DNA of 64,000 nt from Dryocosmus kuriphilus (taxonomy: Eukaryota > Arthropoda > Insecta > Hymenoptera > Cynipidae), in assembly GCA_038277395.1 (NCBI GenBank), contig CM076195.1, positions 51,103,862-51,167,861 of the forward strand, in the 5' to 3' direction. The position numbers and the translations under genes are program-made. The notes under the pieces were generated by a model. It made no database searches. It worked only from the letters and a program-made list of their open reading frames with translations, and was not told the origin of the DNA. Positions 1 through 11,920 of this stretch are shown here, one piece after another (position 1 is the stretch's first letter; each line of letters starts with the position of its first letter).

Positions 1-1329
1 CTAAATATGCTTTATTGATAAAATGCAAGTTACAATCGTTAATATTGCCTACTATTCAGCGGTGTTAGATATAACGGTTACATGCAAGCACTAACCTCAA
101 AATCAAATCCTTTCATTTTACTCATTTTACTGATTTTACTTAATAAGTGTAGAATTAGATATATTTTCGCTCTGTTAAGTACTCCTTTTAGAATTAAAAG
201 TATAATTTCAAAGCAAAAAATATCGAATTTTAATACTTTTTGCCTAAAATCGCAAATTTGTATTCTAACCTGAACATTTGAATTTGCAGCTTGACAGTTT
301 ACAGATAAAAAATATTAAAAAGTAGAAATTTTTTCACTTTGGAATCATGCTGATATATCAAAGAAATCAATAAGATTCAGATAGTTATGGCTTGAAAGCC
401 GTTAAATACCCTTGAATTATGTCCACTCGATATAATTCATATTTGAGGATAGGATTTAAAAAAGCCAGAAGAAAAATCGAAAGTTCTTAATTTACAAAAT
501 TTTTACAAATTTTGTGCCACGTGATTTACAAAGCAATCCAAACGATAATAATTTCTGGAAATATATTAATAAAATAAATTGAAAATGTGGTGACAGAATT
601 AATGGAAACAAATACCTTAGCTGACTGAAAGCTTTTTTCTCGAAAATTAAAAGTCCAAGCACAGCTGTTTAGCAATGAATCTTATGGATATTTTATTTAA
701 AGAATTTAAACCTATAAATATATTATATAAATATTATATTTGCAGGTGCAAAATTACATGAGAATAAAGCTGGGTCCTACTGCTAATGTGATTCTGAAAA
801 GGAATACTACCTCTCTTATTTGGTTGTCAAGCTGATAGGACTCTTTCATTTTCTCAGCAACGTTGAAACTGGAGCACTTCGAAAAAAATCACTTATCATA
901 AATGTACTCACTTTTGGCAAATTATCCAAACTGGTTTTAACATATCCAGGAATACTGATACGATATAAAAAATCCTTTTAGACAAAAAACGTTGATCAAT
1001 AATTATTATTTTTATCAAACTGATTCATGTATTTTCTGTCGCTTTCAGGGATAATGACGTCACACCACATGTTTCACGCTGTGAGGGCGCCACAAATTCT
1101 GCTTAAAAAATTGACATATCTGTTCTATATTTTGGCACTATTTAATAAATGATTATAAATTGTTGAGTTAATAAAATTAAGTTTCAGTTTCACATTTAAA
1201 TCCTTTACAAGTCAAAGTTTATAAAAAAATTAACTTTAAACCAAAAAAAATTTTTGTGGGTGACCCTATTCTTCACTAAAAAGTATTTCAAATTTTAAAA
1301 AAATTTAATGAAATATTTTTAAATTTCTG
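1..1329. other. Non-coding A+T-rich stretch
   Basis: I see no recognisable gene, RNA or repeat family here. The ORFs are short, low in complexity and match nothing I know. Confidence 0.5.
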
Positions 1330-1476
1330 TCCTATGGAAGGATTCATAAACCACGTGGATAGTTCTTATTTTGTTTAAATAAAGACGAAAATAAAATTGC
1401 CGTGAATTTAAAAAAGACACAACGTTATGAAGAAGAAAAAAAAACTATCCACGTGGTTTATGGACGCTTCCTATCA
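1330..1476. repeat. Small foldback repeat with CCACGTGG core
   Basis: Arms at about 1331-1364 and 1443-1475 are imperfect inverted copies sharing CATAAACCACGTGGATAGTT, with a loop of about 78 bases. It looks like a MITE or a MITE end; the family is unknown. Confidence 0.6.
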
Positions 1477-1795
1477 AAAAATCGAGTACAGTCACGGAAT
1501 GCTTCATTAAATCATTTTTTCCATGCGTTGCCCTTATTAAAACTTCGATTTTTTTCACTTGCTTTTCGCGTGTGTCCGCGACTTTTTCTTTCAGTGGTTT
1601 TCCGTTGCATGCAAATGCTGTATGGTTGATTTTCAAGTTAAAATAAAAATGATTCAGAAAAAATTCAAACCAAAAATATTCATTTAACGTCACTCGAAAG
1701 AGGTTTCAGGAGAAATTGAAACAAGAAAAACAAAAAAAGAAAAAAAAAGGTTCCGGCCTCAAAGATGGAACATCGTGGCAACTTCACAAAGCTTA

Positions 1796-2083
1796 GCCCA
1801 GGAGCCAGAGGTGCCCAATTACCTTTTAAAGAGACATGAACTTTGACGACTGTTTTTTATGTATTTAGTGTTTAGTTTTTGAGGAAAAAAGCATTGTACT
1901 GAAAAAGTGGTAAGGTACTTTTTACTTTAAAATTGCTCAGAGAATGCGATCCTATTTTTATTTTTTTGCAAGAAACCCTTGGAATTCGTATTCAGCGGGT
2001 CAAAATGCATAAAAAAACAGTCGCTAAAGTCCATGTCTCTTAAAAAGGCAATTGCCCTGGCTTCTGGACTAGCTGGCTGGGTG
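1796..2083. repeat. Foldback MITE-like inverted repeat
   Basis: Arms of about 75-80 bases (1796-1869 and 2001-2083) are inverted copies around a loop of about 130 bases. Shared blocks include AAGAGACATG and CGACTGTTTTTTATG. Small ORFs across it are by-products of the repeat. No transposase is associated. Confidence 0.6.
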
Positions 2084-3656
2084 ATATTATTCTTTTTTAC
2101 ATATAATTTGTTATTGTTTGCCCTGATAAGTGTGTTGCATGAGCACCGAAATGTTAGCATGGTTTGTGATTGGTTTTGAATTGGGTTTTTGAATAAAGTA
2201 GAAACAAAAGAAGACGAGGGAAGGAAAGAGAAGGAAGGGGTTTTGATTGGTTACCTTGTTTTTTTCCTCCTCTTTTTTTTGTTTTTCTTATTTGAATTTT
2301 CCCTGAAATATTTTTTCAGGTATGCTGATTGGCCCAAATTTGATCGACTTGTTGTTGTATTTTCATTCAACAGCTTTTTTTCTTTATTTTCAAGTTATTA
2401 ACTTTGCAATCCTGATTAAAATGAATGAATTTTAAAAAATGAGCTACAAAATTAAAGAATTATTTATTTATAATGTGTTAATTTCAGCAGTTTAGTTCAA
2501 TAATTGTTTAGTTTCAAACAAAATTCGGAATTGCGTCATTTGGAATGCTTAGAATTTAAATTTATTTATTTTGAATACTCCTAGATGTAGAAATCATATG
2601 ATTTTCAATGTTTTCAGAATATCTGACTAAACTCAGAAGATTTAAGGTTTTGAACTTTCCAATTTTGAAAAGTGAAAATGACTGAATTGTTTATGAAAGA
2701 AAATCATATTTTCTAGGAGAGTAATCTATTCTCCTTCATATCATTTAATCTTACCTGATATCCATTAATAATAATATTTATCATCTTCAAAGTTTTTATA
2801 ATTCCATTTCAAAGTTATATTGACAAATGTTTTCTTTTAATAAGTTCGCCTTAATAATCTTTCGAGTTTGAGGAGTTCAATTCATAACATTTTTCAGTGT
2901 GAAATAATTTAGTTTTTATTTCGTTATTTAAAAGTTCATATGCATATTAGTTCTTGTTTTAAAAGGCCACCCTGAAATATTTATTTTGAGAATGCATGAC
3001 GCTGAATGGATAATCTTTGAAATTTTTGCGACTTTCAAGAAATTAAAAATTTATTTTGAAGAATATAAACATGAATTTGGAAAAAAAGACAAATGCATAT
3101 TTATCATAAATGCACTTATTGTTAGAGATTTGATAAATGTTCATTACATTTTACCGTAATCACTCTAATCTTTTTTAAAAAATTCCAAAGCTAAGCCAAT
3201 TGCTTAATCTAGCGAATGCTGGACAGTTAACCGTCCTTTTACTTACAGTTATGTATTTATATTTCCAATAAAAACTAGAAACTTCCAACATGAATCTCTA
3301 TTTGAAACTTCTCAATATTACTCATTGCAAATGCGTGAAATCTTGAAACAAAGTAAAATTGTGGGCCTGCCTGCAATGAGAGGATATTATATTTTTCGTC
3401 CGATCGAAGAAAGGCCTCACATCCCCCACTCTTAGTAAAATACTCATAAATCCCCTAATGTTTCCAGAGTTGTTCAATTAGTATCTTCAAGACTCTTGCT
3501 GCTTATGTATATTTTGCTTCCGCTCCTTAATACAGAGTACTGAGGAAGAATGAAGTGCTGACGAAAAGTGCAGGGCTAAGAAAATATACAGGGTTACTTT
3601 CCTTGTTAGTCTATTCGGCGAAGTTTAGCCAAGTTCCTAAGAACTTCGTCAAGTGA

Positions 3657-3660
<4 letters not shown>
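2084..3660. other. Non-coding stretch
   Basis: A+T-rich DNA with no recognisable coding, RNA or repeat content. The ORF at 2189-2401 is mostly Phe/Leu from a T-rich run and is not convincing. Confidence 0.5.

Positions 3661-3721
<61 letters not shown>
3661..3721. repeat. (TA)n microsatellite
   Basis: About 30 uninterrupted TA units. Confidence 0.97.
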
Positions 3722-3724
<3 letters not shown>

Positions 3725-4015
3725 CAAGTAAGAGCACTACGAACACACCTCCGCAACATGGCAACACCGTTGGAGGTGAGTAAGCATGGAGCCTAACGCG
3801 CTTCCATATATACAGGGGAGGAGACTTCGTAAATGCTATATCTATAAAATATATATAAGAAAAATATTAAAAATTCTTACCCCTCTTTTGAGAACCCTGT
3901 TTAGAAAGCCCTCCTCAATGCATATATGCACGCAAATTTGAAATATTATTGCGGAAAATGGTGGAGGCGAGAATGTAGGGTGAATTACATGGAGGCGACA
4001 ACATAGGTACAGTCT

Positions 4016-4020
<5 letters not shown>

Positions 4021-4078
<58 letters not shown>

Positions 4079-4079
4079 C
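4021..4079. repeat. (TA)n microsatellite
   Basis: About 26 TA units ending in a slightly degenerate tail. It creates an Ile/Tyr-repeat ORF on minus that is not a gene. Confidence 0.97.
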
Positions 4080-4603
4080 AAATTTCATCTCGGCATAGGT
4101 GATCAAGACGGAGACTTGATGAATTTCCGTGGAGTGATTATAGCAATAAGACTTCACGTCAAATCCTCATAATGGGTATTGTATACAATCGCAGAAGCGT
4201 CTATATAAAACAGTGATCTTACCCTTTCCAGCGACAATGTTAGGAATCGCATTGAATGTGACTGCCGTTACTTTCATCAAGATTTACAATAGCTGACTCA
4301 GTTTGACGAGGTCCGTTCACTGGTAGCTGATTACGTATAAACACTTACGAGATTATGGAATATGTAGAGCCTTAGCGTACTTCAACAGATCGGTATCAGT
4401 GAGTAAGCGGAGAGGTAGCTTCACTGCAAATCATTTGTCGATGGCCTTAGACAAATACCCTGTCCTTTTCGGTAGTGTTTCTTATGAAGACCCAGTCCTT
4501 TCCTGTAAGGTTTTAGGTGTAAACCTTTTCCTACAGGAATAGCCCCCATTGCCTTGTTAAGACGTTGATGCCTTGCCAGTTGTTTTGTGTTAAAGCCAAT
4601 CGC
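4080..4603. other. Non-coding flank of the Polinton remnant
   Basis: No family recognised. It may hold the terminal part of the Polinton that follows, but I could not identify its inverted-repeat end or a 6-bp target duplication. Confidence 0.35.
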
Positions 4604-5331
4604 CATGTCACTGCAAAAACTGTTTGAAATATCTAATCCGTCAATCAAGAAGGAAGTTGAACAAAATGGACCTGCAAAGAAAAAAGATGAAGAGGAGGAC
4701 TGAAAAAGAAAAGTGTGATGAAACTGTGGTTGAAGATGATGATGCAACTGTACCTGATGATAATTATGAGTATTTAGCAAACAGGTTCCTCAGGATGATA
4801 AATCAAAACAGAAAACAGTACTCGGATGTGGCTTATGGTGCTCGCAAGCTCAGTGGTGGCACCCTTATGATTTTCGATAAAGCAATCAGTTTTGAGGGAC
4901 AATATATTCAAGTTCGATAAGCGGTATTTGAAAACTGTTGGCCTGTTTGAACTGCTGGTTAGACAGACTCCTGAAGAATCATATATAAGTGATGATGATC
5001 TAAGCAATTATAAAGAAATTCCGATTGATACAAATAAACACAAGATGCGGTATAATCCAACTGAATTGGGCCGAAATGTCAATGACAAGAACTTTATTGC
5101 GAAAGCGTTCAGCGTATCACGCAGGCGGTCCTCAACGAGTGGATTTTCACCGCTCAGTATATGGTAGCTAGAAAAAAAGTACATACTGATTATGTCTACT
5201 GGGACGATCCTAGCAAACTAGTGAATCATCTTCGTCAACTCCTAGCGTCTCAGGCAGCAGGGAACCTGAGTCACAACAATGAGATAATGTCCATCATTGA
5301 GGAACTACGAGAAGCGAGAATCATTTATTAG
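4604..5331 (+). pseudogene. DUF8207-like Polinton-associated protein, frameshifted
   Basis: Reading starts at an ATG (4604, MSLQKLFE) and runs through three frames to a stop at 5329-5331. The middle part (about 4720-5110) contains YGARKLSGG, a RYLKTVGLFELL block and a DLSNYKEI block, matching the pattern of arthropod proteins I know as DUF8207-containing; the identification is from memory. The last ~55 codons have a YWDDPSKLV motif, a leucine/glutamine-rich stretch, a NEIMSIIEELREARII end and then a stop. A related C-terminus is found in the zinc-finger protein of the palindrome at 34 kb. An early stop and two frameshifts make it a pseudogene. Molecular function is unknown; it may be a virion or accessory protein of the element. 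Confidence 0.6.
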
Positions 5332-5822
5332 GAGCTTACTCAGAACAATATCATCAGCATCGGGATAAGTATCGATGTGTTTGGACGTCATCTGGATCGA
5401 ACCACTGCAGCATGTCGTGAACCTCCTGGTGCTGGATTCAAGATCACCTCCGACGACGATTATGACGTAGACGGCAGGAGAATCTGCAACGTTAGTGACG
5501 TCAAAGAATAATGCGAAGCAGTCAATTTGAGAATTGTAAAGTGCTTTATACAAAACGAGATATGTATAGTGTTTCAAGTTACATCATATATGGGAACAGA
5601 GATCGACAGTACTAATTTGATGATATACATCCTCGAAGAATCAATTAACGAGAAACTAAAGAACTTGCTGATTGATACCAAATAAGACTTACCAGCTCGT
5701 AACACTGAACTCATGGCACAGTTGAATGCTTGGCTAAATGCTGTTGAGAATGGACTGCATAAACCTGATAGTAAAAATTATCTACATCGTCAGGTGCAAA
5801 TGCGTGTTTTAGGTGAGACCTG
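5332..5822 (+). other. Probable Polinton coding remnant, unassigned
   Basis: Plus-strand frames stay partly open between the DUF8207-like protein and the integrase. A segment around 5590-5690 reads like a real protein (acidic, EESINEKLKNLL) but I cannot assign it. It may be the integrase N-terminal region or a lost neighbouring gene. Confidence 0.35.
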
Positions 5823-6630
5823 TTAGGCAGATTTAGGTGAAATGCTACACTATGCCCACGAGAATAATATATACAAGTATTTACTTAACGTAATAGATCT
5901 TTTCCCAAGTACGCCTGGGCTGTCCCTGTTAAAAGCAAGAGTGGGACAGATGTCACTTCTGCAATGCAGTCTGTACTGGTGCAGGGTCGTCTACCAAAAA
6001 ACTTACACACTGACAAGGGCAAAGAATTTTATATTTCACATTTTAAAAATCTTTTCCCAGAATATGGGATCAATTTCTACTCAATGTATAGTAATCTAAA
6101 GACTTCAATCTGTGAACGATTTAATCGCACGCCCAAGAACAAGATGTGGTCAGAATTTAGCTTCAGAGGCAAATACAAGTGGATAGGTATTTTACCTGCT
6201 GTCATATTGAAGTAGAACAATATAAAACGTCGATCAATCGGTTTGAAGTCCAAAGATTTAATTGCTGAGGATGAAGAGAAACTCTTGCAAGGTTTGAAAA
6301 AACTACGAAATATACCCAGAAGGAAGAGACCAGATTTCAAAGTTCGTGACGGGGTTCGAGTCAGCAAGTAAAAGCATATCTTTGAGAAAGAATTCACTCC
6401 CAACTGGACTACAGAGATGTTCACTGTGGTTCAAGTCATGATCACCAATCTAGTTACGTACAAGCTCAAAAACTATCGAGAACAATCTGTAATAGGCGGA
6501 TTTTATGAACAGAATCTTCTCAAAGTTAAGCATCCAGACGTATACCTTGTAAAAAGGTAATCAAGAAACTTGTCAATAAATATGTGGAAAGTGGTCAGGC
6601 TTTGATATTTCACACAGCAGAAGGATAGAT
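5823..6630 (+). pseudogene. Polinton integrase (DDE/rve type), broken
   Basis: The catalytic core is spread over two frames. An ADLGEML block supplies the likely first Asp, followed by YKYLLNVIDLF; a frameshift near 5905 leads into KYAWAVPVKSK. Then come HTDKGKEFY (second Asp) and SICERFNRT (catalytic Glu), so the D,D,E triad is visible. After a stop near 6213 a basic stretch (6230-6370) and an SH3/chromo-like tail region (to about 6560) follow. The family inserts the double-stranded linear element into host DNA and makes 6-bp target duplications. It resembles the Polinton integrase group often annotated as F54H12.3-like. In-frame stops and the frameshift rule out function. Confidence 0.78.
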
Positions 6631-6689
6631 AATCAACTTTTGTGCAATATTGAATCAACTCTTTGCAATGTTGAATCACCCATGAACGT

Positions 6690-8900
6690 ACTCACGAACG
6701 TACAAGAGTGTACAATTGTTGCCGTATTTTTTAAACATGTAGTCATATTGCAAGTCATAAATGAGAACTTTGGAGGCATCTAGCTCTGCAAGCCCTATAT
6801 AGATCTTAAGACCATGTGGCACATCATTACGTCATACGATTCCTACCTTACCATCATTTCTTTGGCACCAACTTTCGTCCACACGAAATGAGATATCAAG
6901 TTTTTCATTTGTAAAATGAAATAAAAAGCACTAAGGAACGTTTATCCGGAACCAAATTTTTATAATGACAAAAAAAGCAGAAAAAAAGTTTTCAAATTTT
7001 TTTTGTAATTCTAAAAATTTAGGACCAGATAAACGATCCTTAGTGATCTTTATTTAATTTAAAAAAAGGAAAACTTGATATTCCATTTCGTGTGGACGTA
7101 AGTTGGTCCCAAAGAAATGACAGTAACGTAGGAATTGTATGAAGTAATGATGTCTCGCATGGCCTTCAATCTATTGTCAAGAGATTTTCACTGAATATTG
7201 CTCGATTGTGAAAATTCGTTTTGGCTGTGAGGGCTTCTTCCATACCTACCCTCCCACTTTGTCATGAGTTCCATTTTGACGTATTTTCGTATGTTTTCCA
7301 TTTTTTTCCCGTAAATTAAATTATTCATTAATTTATGTAAATTTGTTTCCAATTCTTTTTTAGCGTTAGTTCCCAATGTGATATTCAAATCAATGCAACT
7401 TTTGATCCATGTTGATTGATTGAATTTGAACACTCTGCGAATTTTGACAAGTTTGAGACCATTAGCTAGAGCATTTTTGAGATCGCGGTAATATAGAGCG
7501 CACCTTCCTTTTGGCAGAAAGGGTGCTAGGACCTTCTCCTAGCTGAATCGCGGTGATTTCGAGTGTTCTGGATAGAGCGGTAGGTCACTATGTTTGTCAT
7601 GGTGTTCGAATGAATAATCCAAATCTACTTCTAGTATGTAACCAAAGGATGAATCATCAGGAATGTTGAAATCAAAATTTCCTTTTGTAACCCACTCGAA
7701 ACCACTGTAAGGCAGAGGCTGCTCCATCGTCCAACTGTACAGGTTGTTTGCATCCAAATATTCAATGTAGGTGATCCCCCATCTTCGTTGAAAATTGCCA
7801 TGTACTTGTTCTTGGTAATGGAATATCGGTTGGACCGTTGGCTCTCTCTTTCCTTTTTGGCTTGCTCATCCATCAACAGCATATCAACCTCGGTGAGGAG
7901 TTCCAATCTGGCCTTTATATATTTGAGCATGACATCCTGCGTCAAGTCAGGAATGGTGTAGTAATGGGCTGGATCAAGGTCTTAAGCATAATCTTCGACA
8001 CATATTTCTGAATAGTTTAAAGTACTATTGAACTTTTCCTTTGGTGGCAGCTGTGATTCTTTGAGCCGATCCTTTGAATGCATGTATTCATAGGGAAGAA
8101 CACCCTCCTTCGTAAGAAGCTCAATTTTCCCTCGCTCGAAATCGGAAACACTGTATTTACAATTTTGTACACGCTTGTACAGTGCTCGTGTGCAGGTCCA
8201 CGGTATTTTCCAGTAAAGTGACAGTGGTCATGCACTTTCTTCATCGGTGGATGTAATGGCTTCTGGTAGACGTGGCACGTTGTTGCTTCAAAGAAGGCCT
8301 CTCGTTATTTGGGTTTCAAGAGACCCATTGAAACTGAGGAGGAAAGTATTTCATCAAAATCTTTTGTTATTTGTTATAATTTTAAGGCAAACTACGTTGC
8401 AGATTCCACATTTGCTGGACATGATCGGTAAAAGAATAGCGCATCGTTGTAACTACACTTGAGGTAATAGCCGATGTCGCAGACTTCATGTTTTTGGAAT
8501 ATTTCGGTGTTTGGTTTTTCGAATTTTCCTTATCCCTGTCTTTACCAGGCACTCACAGTCGGCATAGATGACGAAAGGAACCTCCATTTGGTTTCTAAAG
8601 TTTTTGAATTCGATAATATCTTTTTCATGCTTAAGTAGCACGATTCTGCAATAATTTAACCTTTTACAATCTTCAGCGTGAGCAACCAGCTATTCCACTT
8701 TCATGAAATAGTGTATACATCGGTCACAGATATACTTTTCTAAAATTGTTTGATAGTTCTCTACTGGATAATCGATATAGATCTTTTATCCATACGTAGT
8801 GGAAGCTAAATGATTGTGGTCTGCTGTCCTAGTGTCCTGATAATCTCCTTCATTGCTGCTATGAATTTCTTTTTCTTCTTTTTAATCAGGCCGTACACAT
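6690..8900 (-). pseudogene. Polinton protein-primed DNA polymerase B, broken and interrupted
   Basis: In gene order (right to left): a C2H2-like finger (YICDRCIHYF, ~8740); the exonuclease block VPFVIYADCECLV (~8560) with a D-x-E motif; a zinc/endonuclease VII-like block (~8270-8165) with HDHCHFTGKYRG, in which the first knuckle reads CHVY where CxxC is expected; LDPAHYY (~7970); DANNLYSW (~7750), typical of the polymerase domain; and a KLMNNLIYGK block (~7330). Compared with intact family members, segments between the zinc block and LDPAHYY appear deleted. A palindromic MITE (6805-7166) then splits the gene, and homology resumes on its far side (ELDASKVLIYDL, ~6770). The catalytic DTDS motif expected after LLY is absent. 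The enzyme would replicate the element by protein priming; this copy cannot. Confidence 0.82.
6805..7166. mobile_element. Palindromic MITE inserted in the polymerase gene
   Basis: Almost the whole ~360 bp is an inverted repeat. The left arm begins near CCATGTGGCACATCATTAC and the right arm mirrors it, ending ...GTAATGATGTCTCGCATGG. Shared inner blocks include TTTCTTTGG and GTCCACACGAAATG. Flanks read TTAAG on the left and TTCAA on the right, possibly a decayed TTAA duplication. Polymerase homology on both sides is in the same frame and orientation, which shows insertion rather than rearrangement. Confidence 0.8.
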
Positions 8901-8989
8901 TCACTGACAAGGAAGGTACTCCACGTGTCCCTCGCAGATTTTAGTGATCAAGTCGGCGAGGGACACCTGGAGTAACTTCCTTGTGAGGT
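8901..8989. repeat. Perfect-stem hairpin MITE remnant
   Basis: Arms 8901-8935 and 8955-8988 are inverted copies sharing GACACGTGGAGTA-like and GCGAGGGACAC blocks, with a loop of about 19 bases. It lies at the upstream end of the polymerase gene. I infer a short foldback element. Confidence 0.7.
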
Positions 8990-9324
8990 ATTATCTTTAA
9001 ATCAAATGTTATCACATCTTTCAGGCAACTTGTAACCTGATGCCAGAAGAATCTAGTTTATCCTTATACTGATGATAGCTGGACACACGGTTAGCTCTTT
9101 TATATTCCTTACGGCCTGGGTGCATGGGTTATGGTGTGGACTATTTGAAACAATCGTTGTCATTCTCGTTTTGCATGTTAACACATGATTTTTTTGTTCT
9201 CAACCCATCCAGGAAGTTTGATGTAGGAACCACCCTTCATTGGATTAAGCGTCATCCAGTAAGGCAAGAACATCTTTGTGGTCTAGGTTGTCAAGAGCGT
9301 ATGCTTTTACTCTGCTGTTAAATA

Positions 9325-9725
9325 AAGGGCGAATCCAATATGGCGTCCTATGACTATGAATTTTCACCTGATTCATTTTAAAGTTGGTATTTAAAGGTTT
9401 TCAAGGTCACTGATTACGAATCTGGTATGAAAAATAAGAAAAGCAAAATAGCAGGTCCAATACGGCGGCCAAAAACTATGTTTTTTTACGTGATTTATTT
9501 GAAATTTGGTATTCTAAGGTTTTCTAGGTCACTGATTACGAATCTGACATGAAACGTAAAAAAATGGCGAGTCCAAGATGAAGGAAAACAACTGTGAATT
9601 TTCATCTGATTCTTATCAAACTTGGTATACAAAGGTTTTCAAGGTCACTCATTACAAATCTGTTATGAAAAATTGGAAATTCAAAATTGTAGATCCGAAA
9701 TAAGGGCCAAAGTCTATGAACTTTC
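9325..9725. repeat. Tandem repeat, ~120-bp unit, about 3.5 copies
   Basis: Units start near 9329, 9450, 9566 and 9690 with variants of GCGGGTCCAATATGGCGG. Each contains GGTTTTCAAGGTCACTGATTA. Copies are diverged. No coding sense seen. Confidence 0.85.
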
Positions 9726-9741
9726 TCCCGATTTCACTGCC

Positions 9742-9905
9742 TTTACGTGAGGCCCCTTGCCGTTTGCGTGTGATATTCGGGGTGCATTTTTAATGTGAGA
9801 CCTTTTTCCGCTCACACACGATATTCAGGATGATTGTTTAAAGTGAGTCGCCTTGACTGTCTTATATCGTATTCAGGGTGCTTTTTGAACGTGATTCCCC
9901 TTGCC
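9742..9905. repeat. Tandem repeat, ~55-bp unit, about 3 copies
   Basis: Units carry GATATTCRGGRTG followed by a T-rich block and a GTGAG(A/T)C(C/G)CCTTG-type block. It abuts the ~120-bp repeat and the 3' end of the Transib gene. Confidence 0.7.
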
Positions 9906-9983
9906 TCTTACGAAGCGGGCGTTTTCAACCGCTTCTACTCAGTGCACCGCAGCGACATTTTCATCGGCAACCTCATGATCATC

Positions 9984-11920
9984 TTATTCCTCCTGGTCTT
10001 CATCCTCGTAATCTGACAATACAATATCATTTAGCATTCGAAAAGTTTCAGAGAGATCGGTATTATCAACTTCTTGCTCATCATCTTCACTATTGATACT
10101 GGATGTTTCATCTGCATTGAAACCTATTTTTGGTGCGCATATCAAATCTCGCACTTCCTTTGGAATTTGCAGCCTTTTTCTTTTTTAAGCCGTTTTTCAA
10201 GGCCTGCACTGGAAATTATCACATCAGGTGTATCCATTGTTTTGTAAAAAATGTCTTCGAGATTGGATACACGATTATGCTTCCTGCTGTGATTCAAGCT
10301 AAAGTTTTATAATCTCTTTTGCGAGCTTCTGATGCTTCTTCACCTAGAACCCCGACAGGTAGCATGATTGTACTAATTATATCAGTTCCATGCATAAATA
10401 GCTTATGCAAAGTTGAAGCCATAGGATACCCAGAATTGAGACCGAAATATTTTGCAGCCGCAGGATCACAAAGTTTCTGAAACTTGCGAGGATCGACAGC
10501 AAGATGAATTGATATTGCAATAGGAATTATTTTGAACAGTCCCAATACTTCGCAGTCAATTCTAAGGCATTCAGCTAAAATTACCTGCTTTTCTAAGGCT
10601 TTGCGAGCAGTGTTACCATCATTAGTATTGCTCAAGCCTCCTGCTTTTTGCTTATCTGCTGATTTCTAACTTGTCTTGGAGAATGGCCTGGACTTTTTTC
10701 TTCCTCTTAGCAAATACTAATTTTTTCGAAGAAGTTCTTACTTGCTATAATTTCAGTTCATTTTTAAAGTACAACCAGAAATGTTGATCCATGAATGTAG
10801 CGGACTGATTCCATACATAAGAGATATTTTACCTGGTAAGAAAGTGACCTTCTGTTTCTGCGAGGGATAGTTGAATATTTTAGGCATTACATGACAAATA
10901 GGAAATGTTTTCATTGATTTGGTGCCCGTAATGATGTTCAGCACTTTCCCGTTAATGAAAATTAAAACAGAGAAAAATATATAAAAATGCCCCGCATATA
11001 ATCTAAAGCCACTTGAAAGCTTTTCAGTTTGTCTGCTTGATCTTCAACGTTACCTTTCTGCCTGAGGATGACATCCGCTGATCCTGGAATATACTCCAAA
11101 TTTCAAGGTCGACAAATACGGACTGATTCAGGCGATCTATTATTTCATAAAACAACATCAGCTGTGTGATTCAACAGTTCTTGGAGTGTCACTTCAATTT
11201 TGCTTTCGCTGATTGAAATATGTTCTTTAGGTGGCCTGCACAAAAATTTTATTCCGCGAAATTCATTGCATGTTGACCAGATATCTGCATCACTCGATTT
11301 CATTTCTAAGCGCATATTTATTTACAGATTCTTGATAAGAGAATTGTTGAGAAAAAATGCCAGAGCATCTTCGAGAGTCTTCATTTCGATTAAACTTTTT
11401 AACAGTTTCCTAATTTTTTTCTACCACATAGCATTTTTCAAAACATAATTAAAGACAAAATATAAATCTGAGTTTCCAGTTTGACTTACTGCTTGACGAC
11501 ATGCCACTAACACGGACTGTAGGTCATGTTTTCGATTTGGATTGATTTTTGAAATATATCGATGTCTGGTACGATCAGATTTATCTTTAAAGTTGAGAAT
11601 TGGACAACCATGAAGAAAAAAGTTATTTTTTTTTTCCGTTCGCTTAATAACCAAAAAATTCAGGAACATTTAAAGTGGAATTTAGTCATTCTGCATTTTA
11701 AAATTTAAATGCTGCTTTCATTATCATCTCAGCATTGAATCGTATATTTCGCTTTGTTCGAAGGGTGAAAACTGCCTTTTTTAGAGCATTCACTGTGTTC
11801 CTCTGTACTGGAGATACCAATATTCGCATTTAATTCTCGAAGAATATAATTGATTGCTGAATCAACATCTTTAAATTATTACATCCGTTGCAGAATCTCT
11901 TTTTTAGTAAATTGTTCCAT
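9984..11920 (-). pseudogene. Transib transposase, near full length, inactivated
   Basis: The reading starts at an ATG at 11918-11920 (MEQFTKKEILQRM) and ends at a TAA at 9984-9986 after an acidic tail, about 645 codons, close to the usual Transib length. Recognisable blocks in order: DALAFFLNNSL (~11370), VTLQELLNHTAD (~11190), a CHVMPKI zinc-knuckle-like block (~10880), YGISPLHSWI (~10800), NDGNTARKAL (~10610) and MLPVGVLGEEASEARKRD (~10330). NDGNTARKAL and the GEEASEARKRD block match the pattern shared by Transib and vertebrate RAG1. Several frameshifts and stops (for example after ...DYKTLA at 10294) break it. I could not find its CACWRTG termini. Transib transposases cut and paste their element with 5-bp target duplications. 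Confidence 0.75.

Larger units (their letters stand above)
4604..8900. mobile_element. Degenerate Polinton/Maverick element
   Basis: Three genes characteristic of Polinton-type self-synthesising DNA transposons lie together: a DUF8207-like protein and a retroviral-type integrase on plus, and a protein-primed family-B DNA polymerase on minus, with integrase and polymerase converging. All are broken by stops, frameshifts and deletions. Capsid, protease and packaging ATPase genes were not recognised, so the element is truncated or rearranged. The outer limits given are those of the recognisable coding homology, not true termini. Confidence 0.75.

Noticed and set aside
3842..4081. ORF rich in Ile-Tyr
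   Set aside because: Produced by the (TA)n microsatellite.
4421..4780. 119-codon minus ORF
   Set aside because: Antisense to the DUF8207-like protein; His/Gln/Ser-rich shadow composition.
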